A model generated the notes under the pieces. It was given only the letters and a program-made list of their open reading frames with translations. It did not search any database and had not been told where the DNA came from. A DNA stretch of 64,000 bases from assembly GCA_030248195.1 (NCBI GenBank), contig JASAND010013610.1, forward strand, positions 1-64,000. Direction: 5' to 3'. Positions 56,373 through 64,000 of the stretch are shown here, piece after piece. Every line of letters starts with the position of its first letter. Within the stretch, counting starts at the first letter, position 1. The stretch comes from Trissonchulus latispiculum (Eukaryota; Nematoda; Enoplea; Enoplida; Ironidae). The position numbers and the translations under genes were made by a program.

Positions 56373-58316
56373 ATGGCCGGGATATTTTTGGCTTCTTTAT
56401 TACTTTCATGCTGTCGCTGGCAAACTAACACTGCCGTTCATGCTGATCCTTTAGCCACATTTCGTTGTGACACAATGTATGCAGTCCAAGTAACTTGTCG
56501 AAACTGCGGGGGCAATCGCAGCTCTCTTCATGTGTCATCAGCGGATAACGTCAACGTCAGTTTGATTGACCACTGCCAGTGTGGCCATCTGCTGACCTGC
56601 TCAGCAGCGACGCAACCGATGGGCAGCAGCTTACCCCGTCCTTTCCCTACCCAGCCACAACTACAGATGCCGCCTGTATTTCGCCCTGTAACAGCGCCGG
56701 TGACGCAGGTGACGATTCAGCAAAGTAACCTATTGGTAACTTCGATGGCCTCGAGTTCCGTCCTGCCTCGTTTCAAGAGTCCGTATTCGGACATTGAGCC
56801 TACATCCGATCCTTCAGCATTGGCTTCCCCAATTGTTACGCAGGCCGAACTGTCTCGCCAAATGAGTTCGCCTGCGGATGATGCAGATTTTACCTTACCA
56901 GCTGAGACTTCTTCCCCTAACTGCTCGCTGCTTACGACCACCAGTGATCCTCTCATCTCTGGCAGCGAATTGCCTGGTGGTTCTGCGGGGATTGTTATCC
57001 GGGCCGCTTCAAGTTGTTCAGAAGAAGATCTTTTTCAGACTCCGCCGTCTACACCCAGTGGACGTTCTCTTAGTTCGGGGAGTCTTACCTCTCTCGACTT
57101 TGGGGACAGTATTCCGCAGATGCCGGTTCCGGTTGATGTCCCGGTGGTTCCTGTTACGTTAGCCGAGGTCCCAGGTACCTCATCGGCCGTCGTCTCAAAT
57201 GCGGCCAATGTTACGCCTCCACCTGAAGCTGAGGCGCCTTTGGGTCCCATTGCTGCCATTTTCCGGTCATCTGGTAAGCGCAAACCGTGCCCGAACTGTG
57301 GCACTCGGTATGATGTCTGCCTGTGCTTACGCTGTCGCTTCTGCGGACTCCGGCTGTCTGATCATGACCGTCTCGCCCCGCCGTATTGCCCGAGGTTCCG
57401 TAAGCGAACTACTCAGCGTAAGTGCCCCACTTGTCCTTCTGATGGTAAGGGGTTGTGTCGGTGTAACACATGGCTCTGTTGTTTTGCCTGCGTTGAGCGG
57501 TGTAAATGTGCCAGGCCCATCCAATCATATGCGCAGGATCAGTATGATCGCGAACTTTATGCTCATTTTGACAAAACTCTGAAGTATGCTCATCGGTTTC
57601 AACAACCGATTTCCCAGAACATCAGCTATCTTACTGACTACAAAGAAAGCAGTCTTGCTTTCTTGCACTTTGACTCTGAACGACGCTATGTGATCTTCAG
57701 CCGTGAGGTCCATCGTCGCCTCCAAGATGCTGGCCTAGCTTCGCCTCTGGAGCCGCCTCCAGAGGGGACCAACGTTATTCCCCAAGGCCACTATATAGGT
57801 GTCCACACTATGGTCACTGCAATGCAGCGTCTGTTCCCCCTTCTGCAAACGTCGGAAGACAATCTTTTCTATTTGCAGTTGGTCTACGTCTTTTGGATTC
57901 TCTTCCTGAGCACGACTGGGTCTAAAGCCACCAGTCGACATCAAGTTGCTGATCTACTGATGGGTAACACCACTGCCCTTCCTGGAATTCGTCACCAGGA
58001 ATTTAATAGTGCATATCACCGTGCGCACCAAATTCATCGTTTTAACGATCTTACGCTCAAATGTTTTTTTGCGGCTCTTTCCGGGCTGTATTCTCCTGGG
58101 TCCTTTGGTGGGTCTCTGACCGAAGCGGTGAAGGCACTTCTCAGCCCCAGCAAGGTGAAGCTGTTTCTCGCTCACCCATTGCGATCCGTTGCTACAGCGA
58201 AACTGTATGGACATTTTTCCGTTTTTGCCCAGGACCGGTTTCAACAGGTGCACCTTCTGTATTCCTCTGTCCCAATCCCTGAGGGCAGGGATTTTTCCCC
58301 CGGTGGGCAAATGTGA
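56373..58316 (+). CDS. 647-residue Cys-rich protein of unknown function in the env position
   Basis: ATG at 56373; the stop TGA overlaps the first bases of the 3' LTR. The first 25 residues (AGIFLASLLLSCC) are hydrophobic and could be a signal or a splice artefact. Residues about 40-300 are Ser/Thr/Pro-rich. Residues 306-379 hold 16 Cys in pairs (CPNC, CLC, CRFC, CPTC, CRC, CC, CKC), suggesting a multi-zinc cluster. Residues 380-647 look globular (predicted helices, no repeats) and are unlike any env, dUTPase or capsid I know. It is intact in an otherwise young element, so it is probably functional. There is no dibasic site or C-terminal anchor, so it is not a typical envelope protein. A nuclear or RNA-binding accessory role is possible but unproven. 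Confidence 0.7.
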   Translation: MAGIFLASLLLSCCRWQTNTAVHADPLATFRCDTMYAVQVTCRNCGGNRSSLHVSSADNVNVSLIDHCQCGHLLTCSAATQPMGSSLPRPFPTQPQLQMPPVFRPVTAPVTQVTIQQSNLLVTSMASSSVLPRFKSPYSDIEPTSDPSALASPIVTQAELSRQMSSPADDADFTLPAETSSPNCSLLTTTSDPLISGSELPGGSAGIVIRAASSCSEEDLFQTPPSTPSGRSLSSGSLTSLDFGDSIPQMPVPVDVPVVPVTLAEVPGTSSAVVSNAANVTPPPEAEAPLGPIAAIFRSSGKRKPCPNCGTRYDVCLCLRCRFCGLRLSDHDRLAPPYCPRFRKRTTQRKCPTCPSDGKGLCRCNTWLCCFACVERCKCARPIQSYAQDQYDRELYAHFDKTLKYAHRFQQPISQNISYLTDYKESSLAFLHFDSERRYVIFSREVHRRLQDAGLASPLEPPPEGTNVIPQGHYIGVHTMVTAMQRLFPLLQTSEDNLFYLQLVYVFWILFLSTTGSKATSRHQVADLLMGNTTALPGIRHQEFNSAYHRAHQIHRFNDLTLKCFFAALSGLYSPGSFGGSLTEAVKALLSPSKVKLFLAHPLRSVATAKLYGHFSVFAQDRFQQVHLLYSSVPIPEGRDFSPGGQM

Positions 58317-58915
58317 CGTGGCATCCTGGATTGGGACGCGGTTTAATCAGTTTGACGTTATCTGGCAATCCTTGGTGTGGAACAAACATTTTTTTGCACC
58401 ATTAAGCACAGTTTTTATATCCACTTTCTTTGTTTTAGAAAGTTACGCTCTAGTTACTCTAACTTTTGGAAAGTATTTTATTTCTTTTAACGCCTTTAGG
58501 GCATCATCAATCACAAAACACGTCTGGAAAGTGGATATAAAAAGGGTGTGAAATACTGAGTGGAAGCTCAGTCGGGTGTTTGGAACGCTCCCATTAACTC
58601 CTTCTAACAGACTGCTGAATACTCAATACTACGCTGCAATACGAACTACCGGCTCGGTGTTTGATAACAATTGCTCCTTCCTGCCAGCAAACATATTAGT
58701 TGTCTGTTAACGAAACGGCTTTCCCTCAGGGGAACAATTAATTTAAACAGCACAGCTTTTCCTCCGGGAAACCTTATATTGTACGCTTTTCCTCCGGGAA
58801 ACTTAAAGTATACTGTCTGCATTGTATGCCGATACGCTTGACTAATAAACTGAGAAACTAAGACTGCTGATTTAAACCCGAGTTCCGCTCTTGCCGGCCT
58901 ACCCGCTACGCTACA
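58312..58915 (+). repeat. 3' LTR
   Basis: 604 bp, apparently identical to the 5' LTR, followed by CAAT. The last codon of the Cys-rich ORF runs into it. Confidence 0.97.
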
Positions 58916-59567
58916 CAATAATGAAAGGGGAAAGCCTCAGCGGTTGAGCCCACCCAAGTGGGGCGTCCTGTGGTGTGAACATTCCCCCAATCACGTAGCT
59001 CCCAGGAGAGTGGGGGGAGGAATCCACCCAATTCCATAGGAACACCGAAGCGCACTGAAAGTTGAGCGAGGTAACTTGTTCAAAGTTTCTTCAACCAATG
59101 ATGATGCTACGACAACCGTCATGTAGGAGTAGGTAGGGTAGCTACCATCACCAGCAATGGATATATGTGTGTCACATCTACAGCGCTATCTGTGGCTTGA
59201 ATTGAGCTAATTTTACATTGCAGCTTATCGAATCTGTCTGCTGGAAAATAACCAGTCTTCAATTCTTCTGACATACTACACTTACAACAAGTTGCCCCTA
59301 AAAGGCGTATTATTCCTTCGTGGTGTTATTGAGTTTAGGAGTCACCGTACATATGGATAAAGTAACAAGAGGTTTATTTATGTAGCTGTTGTTATGAGCG
59401 TGCATTAGTAAGAAACTGAGAGTGTATTACAAAGATGGTTGTAATAGCCGAAAGGTTGTATATTATAGACTTCAGTATTATAAAAGTTTTCGGTACTTTC
59501 GCATTGCAATTGCAGAATGTGATTGGTGGCGTGTATTGACAGATAAAAGGAGTAAGGCTGTAGTAAG

Positions 59568-61526
59568 GCCTCTATCCACTAATATTTCCAGTCCTGTTTT
59601 CAAAAATATGATAGAAAAACCAAATCACTAGAGCGGTTACTATTTGCAGCACCCGCGAAAGAACTTAGAGAAAATCTTCTAGCACTCGAAGAAGATTTTG
59701 AAACAAGTGTTCAATACAACTTTTTCTAAAAAATAACTGGGTTCACAAAAAATTTGATGGTACAATACACATTAGTCATATATCGTAAGGAAGGAGCGAC
59801 CAGAATTTTATCTGTTGTCTGTCATAATTAAAGGCTATCTAGCCTTTAACATAGTTACAGATTCTTCGTTTTACGAGGATCATCCCACCCTAATTTAGCT
59901 TATGAAAATTATGCTTACAACCGAATACGGACTAAATCCTTCTGTCATAATTAAGGGCTATCAAGCCTTAGACATAGTTACAGATCCTTGATTTTTTGAG
60001 GATCAGCACCCTTTGCTAATGTCACTAATGATACCAGCACTATTAGTCACCTACACTAACTCCTACACATTTTATTTTTGGCACCAATCACACGAGGAAC
60101 AATTGTATGTAACTAATTGTGTTGGTAACCTCCTTGGTCATAATTAACGGGCTAGTCCCGTCTAGTCGTAATTACTTGGGCACAAATTGCCCTTATTTAC
60201 CCGACTTTGCACTGTTATATTTTTTTATATTCTTATGCGTTCTAGTTTGCTGTGCAAAAAATAAATTAGTCCGAAATTCGGGTCTCGTAGAGACTTGGCC
60301 CGACCAGTACATACTTTAATTAAAATCACTGCAACTATCGTAAGGGACATTTAAATATGTACTGGATCCCTCTGACGACGAATTTCGGTACGATCCTAGA
60401 TATGAATGTGTACTCTCAAACTATCAGAAGTATGAATCTAAGGGATTAGGGCCGAAAGATTTATTACTTCAGTTAATTTGTGAGTACTTAATACTTCACA
60501 CTTTTTATTATTCATTAATTGCGATTCTAGTTTCAATCCCAATTTACAGAACAGTTACCATTTCTGCACTGCCTTAACACTATATAGTGTCTTTTTCAAT
60601 CTAGCTTACTAAAGATTTTGAACTATAGTTTTCATCAACTAGTGAGTTGAAATTTGAGATGTCCGGCGGTCATCGAATTTATCCGTATAAAGTCCACCGG
60701 AAGCGGGTATATACACTTAATTCGCAATTAACTCTTCTTAAAATTTTTAATTCAGATTTTAATTTGTATTTTACGTTTTCTGTTTTCTGATGTTTTTTCC
60801 TGATTTTTTCAATAGTTTCTTTATTCAAGGACTCTATCTCCTTCCCCTTGTCATTCAATTTGCTTGGGTAGTAAGTTGCACTTTACCGAAATTAATGTAT
60901 GACTACACCCATCTAACATCGCCGAAAAACTCTTGCTTGCTGCCTTTTTCCTCTCATGGCACTTGGTTTTCCTTCCTCTGGCGTTAGGCCGTTCGTATTC
61001 TACACAAATTACTTATGATCCAGTATAAAATTGGTGTAGATCATACTTTAGTTTTACAACTTATTAAAAAGTGCCGGTTACTAGTCTATCAAATATTAAA
61101 TTCATCAAACATGAATTGAAATGTTTAATTTGACTTCGAACTCTGGCAGACTGTTTTTAATTTTAATTAGAAGTATACGTGCGTAATGAATATCCGCTAT
61201 GACTTGTTATGCCATTTACACTTAATGTAGCATGACACCACTTGGTAAATCATTACATAGATTCTCCCATAGTCGACAAACCCACGATTATCGACTACGG
61301 ATTGAATCTGTTCATATGGAACCAGCGGCTTTTTCTTCTTTCTTCATGGCAAGTCTTCATACGAATATTTTACGTTTTCTGTTTTTGATATGTTCTCTCG
61401 TGATTCTTTCAATGGTTTCTCCATTCAAGGACTCTATCTCCCTCCATTCAATTTGCTTTGGTAGTAAGTTGCACTTTACTGCAATTTATGTATGACTACA
61501 CCCATCTATCGTCTAAAAACTCTCTA
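59568..61526. mobile_element. 2-kb right-arm insertion with direct repeats and hairpins
   Basis: The left arm joins directly (complement of GTAAGGCT|CTAGCTGAATAC near 26305-26320), so this stretch is an insertion or a left-arm loss. It ends in two direct repeats of about 160 bp (60768-60933, 61367-61524). At 59820-60200 there are three TCATAATTA boxes, each followed by a hairpin (AAAGGCTATCTAGCCTTT, AAGGGCTATCAAGCCTT, ACGGGCTAGTCCCGT), and two GATNCTT...GAGGATC stems. No protein is recognised. Its style resembles the stem-loop interval at 16981-24120. Confidence 0.55.
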
Positions 61527-62059
61527 GCTGAATACAGAGCAACTGTAGTGGAGTGGTGGAGGTGTCTGTAGAAGGGAAAGTATAAAATGAGGAAATGTGT
61601 GAAGTTTTGATCTGAATAAGTGAAACGAATTGGAAGAAGTGCGCAACACTAAGGTAGAAATTAGGGAGCTCTCTCTTACGACAGTTTAGTACGAGTTTAT
61701 GTTTATATGCGTGCGAACTAAAAAGTATACGATTGGCTAATCCTTTACGTTATGTAAGATTTGTGTGCAAGATGTGGCCTCTCCTTGTTGTGTAGGGAAG
61801 GAAAGTGGAACCTAGCTGATGTGTCGGGGGGAACCTTGTATACATAAATTTGACGGAAAGGTGGTGGTTAGGCAAGCAGGATCGTTTTAATTGGTTCTCT
61901 GATTTCGGACTCAATGTCCCGATCATCTGCTGGCAAGCAGTTTCCATTAAGAATAGCCAAGCTTCCGACTCTTGATCATATACATATTGGTAGGAGGATT
62001 AAAAAAGTATGTATGTTGCTATGGATGTGTGATAAGTATCTTTAATGTTTGTATGCTCA

Positions 62060-62458
62060 AATAATGTGTATTTTCGTAATCTGCTGGCAAGATTCCAAAA
62101 CTTTATTAATGAAGTAACAAAAACTTAACAAGTAACTAACTATACGTTCAACAAATGAAAACAAGTAGAAAAAATAAATCAGTGCATGATAATCAAGAAT
62201 ACCTTTGTTCACAATCTGTATCTTCTCGCCAACGGTCTGCTTGTTCTCCACTCCATACTTTTTGTTAATCTCCTTCTGAACCTCCCGCTTTCTTCGCTCC
62301 TTAGGTTTTGGCGTTCCATCCACTTCTTGCTTGACTGCGTCAATTTCCTCTCACCGTCATTGCTGTTGGCGTTGTGGGAACCATTTTTTTCAGGTTCTGA
62401 CATTTCCATTCCGCACCTTCCCGCCTCTACAACAATTCGTTTGTATAATTATATATAT

Positions 62459-62534
<76 letters not shown>

Positions 62535-62637
62535 GAATTCCCTGTGATAATAATTCCTTTTCATTTTTGACACAATAAAATGGCTTAGGCACTGTGGTTC
62601 GATTCAAATCGTCTAGCTTTATCCAGGACTCCTCCAA
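62060..62637 (-). pseudogene. right-arm copy of the decayed coding remnant
   Basis: Inverse of 24788-25600. On the minus strand it reads PKPKERRKREVQKEINKKYG and on to KQTVGEKIQIVNKG before losing the frame. It lacks the 428-bp GT...AG segment of the left copy and has gained an (AT)n tract (62449-62530) where the left copy has a few AT. Confidence 0.35.
62449..62530. repeat. (AT)n microsatellite expanded in one arm
   Basis: About 80 bp of AT. The aligned left-arm position (near 24905-24918) has only ATATATTATTATA. Confidence 0.9.
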
Positions 62638-62650
62638 CTTACCACATTGT

Positions 62651-63509
62651 CATTGAATGTAAACATTCCATGATAAATTTATTGAATGTATATATATACA
62701 CATTCAATGAGCCTTATCATTGAAAGTGTAGTTTGGCACGTTATTTTGCTCATAATTTAAAGTCTGTACCATAAGTAGTGTTGGCCAACCAATGGTGGCT
62801 GTTGGCCGACCGTTGGCCTGGCTCGAATTTGTTGATTTTTACTAGTGATGGGCACCGGATATTTTTTCATATTCGGTTATCCGCCTATTCCAAACTTAAC
62901 TTCAAGAGAATTTTTCGATTTTGTAATTAAATTTTCAATTTTTCTGTCAATTTTTTCCGCAGGCTGTGAATGTCTATCATGCAACCAAGCCGCAACTTTC
63001 GTGTCAAAAATATTTTCAGAGGATTGTTTGAAAAATAATTTGCTATTTTGAAATTTTTGTTAAAAATTTGCTAATTTTTCATTGTTTTGACTGAAATGTT
63101 TACGGATATCCGGATATTTTTCTCAAATCGGATATTATCCGGATATAAAAATTATATCCAAATTAGATATCCAGTGCCCATCACTAATTTTTAAGTCTAC
63201 GGTGTTGTGAAGTTTCTGGGTTTTGCACAATATGGTACAATGCTACATTATACGTATAGGGTCTCAAAATCTCCCCACCACTCAAAATCCTTAAAGCTTT
63301 ACCAAAGTTATGAGCGAAATGATGTGCCAAGTTACGCTTTCAATGATTTAGGTTATTGAATGTGTACATTCAATAAGTGTATCATTGAATGTTTACATTC
63401 AATGACAACAATCATTGAATGTACACCTTCAATAACATTGCCATTGAATGTACACATTCAATGATTTGGCCATTGAATGTATACATTCAATGATTGTACA
63501 CATTCAATG
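62651..63509. mobile_element. element built of self-palindromic CATTGAATGT units
   Basis: CATTGAATGTAAACATTCCATG at 62651 and a string of six or more CATTGAATGT-NN-ACATTCAATG palindromes at 63355-63509 bracket unrelated sequence. The left arm has no counterpart between about 24450 and 24785. It follows the same plan as 43567-44261 with a different unit. No gene is present. Confidence 0.7.
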
Positions 63510-63839
63510 CAACATATAATAATAAAAAGCTGGAACGGGGGTGTTCGTTCTTCTCACTTTCTTTGATGTTAACATCAGATATTATTTGATCAATACAGAG
63601 CTCTGGTATTAGTTACAGTTCTTAGTTACACAAAGTCAGTCACGTGGGTCGCGAACTATAGTATCTAGTTCAAACCAACGAAGTTATCCATAGCGCCGAT
63701 TCTAAGACCAACTATTTCAAGCTACTTCCTGTCCAAACTTTAACTATCGCTAAGGTGCAGGCTCACCGTGAATCACAATCAGTTAAATTAAATTATTAAT
63801 TTAATGTCAAAAATACAATTATAATTATTATACAAATTG

Positions 63840-64000
63840 ACCCAAGAATTAATTTTTAGGTAGTGACACAACAGAGGCGTCGATCACAATAGCACACATT
63901 TGTTGCAAGGTTACAGAAGATTTCTCAATCCTAATCTTTAGTATCTCTTTTTTGAAAATCTCAAGCAATCCCTAAGTTAATACCCAAGCAAGCCAACTGA
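63840..64000. other. sequence beyond the right arm
   Basis: Only weak similarity (AATTAATT-TTG-G--CA) to the sequence just outside the left arm continues for about 30 bp. After that there is none. Confidence 0.4.

Larger units (their letters stand above)
47092..58915 (+). mobile_element. complete Ty3/gypsy-type LTR retroelement with env-like module inside the polyprotein
   Basis: 11,824 bp, bounded by TG...CA LTRs and flanked by the 4-bp duplication CAAT (47088-47091, 58916-58919). The left arm shows the empty site once (complement near 26968-26972, ACACAATAAT). Order: 5' LTR, tRNA-Leu-type primer site, one 2627-codon ORF (Gag, glycoprotein-like module, protease, RT, RNase H, integrase), a small Cys/His ORF, a 647-codon Cys-rich ORF, 3' LTR. 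All catalytic motifs are intact and the LTRs look identical, so it may be able to move. The polypurine tract before the 3' LTR is weak (GGTGGGCAAA). Confidence 0.97.

Overview
The window reads as nuclear DNA of a multicellular animal, probably an invertebrate. It is AT-rich, gene-poor and full of transposable elements. It holds three divergent seven-transmembrane receptor genes with little or no intron sequence, GT-AG splice signals, and retroposons with A-rich tails. No species can be named from the sequence. The receptors recall the fast-evolving chemoreceptor-like families of invertebrates, but that is an impression only.

Layout. Positions 1-16041 are a mosaic of foldback and inverted-repeat elements, retroposon copies, a five-copy 140-bp tandem array, and one receptor exon (5656-6192, minus strand). 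Positions 16981-24120 have no credible protein-coding gene but carry a long succession of short, near-perfect stem-loops. These include a 21-bp tandem array, a 34-bp-period array of GGCC hairpins, and a three-unit 120-bp repeat whose second stem shows a compensatory base-pair change. From 24147 to 63839 the window is one very large inverted duplication. The left arm is 24147-34584 and the right arm is 41075-63839; the right arm is longer because of later insertions. Between them is a unique 6.5-kb core with two receptor genes facing each other (36689-37801 plus, 38904-39938 minus), a fragment resembling the end of a type B DNA polymerase, and a tRNA-like inverted-repeat element.

The most complete mobile unit is an 11.8-kb Ty3/gypsy-type LTR element (47092-58915) in the right arm. 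Its two 604-bp LTRs look identical, it is flanked by a 4-bp duplication, and the left arm preserves the matching empty site, so the insertion is young. Its main ORF (2627 codons) is unusual. A glycoprotein-like module sits in frame between Gag and protease/RT/RNase H/integrase, with a signal-like segment, a dibasic RxKR site, five N-glycosylation sequons and a transmembrane anchor. Two further ORFs occupy the usual env position: a small Cys/His protein and a 647-residue Cys-rich protein that I do not recognise.

The two duplication arms act as a natural record. Elements present in one arm and absent from the other (the LTR element, two elements built of self-palindromic units, an hAT-like element and a 2-kb insertion) arrived after the duplication or were lost from one side. 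Arm identity is judged by eye at about 90-95% in aligned stretches. An assembly artefact cannot be excluded, but the divergence argues against a simple one.
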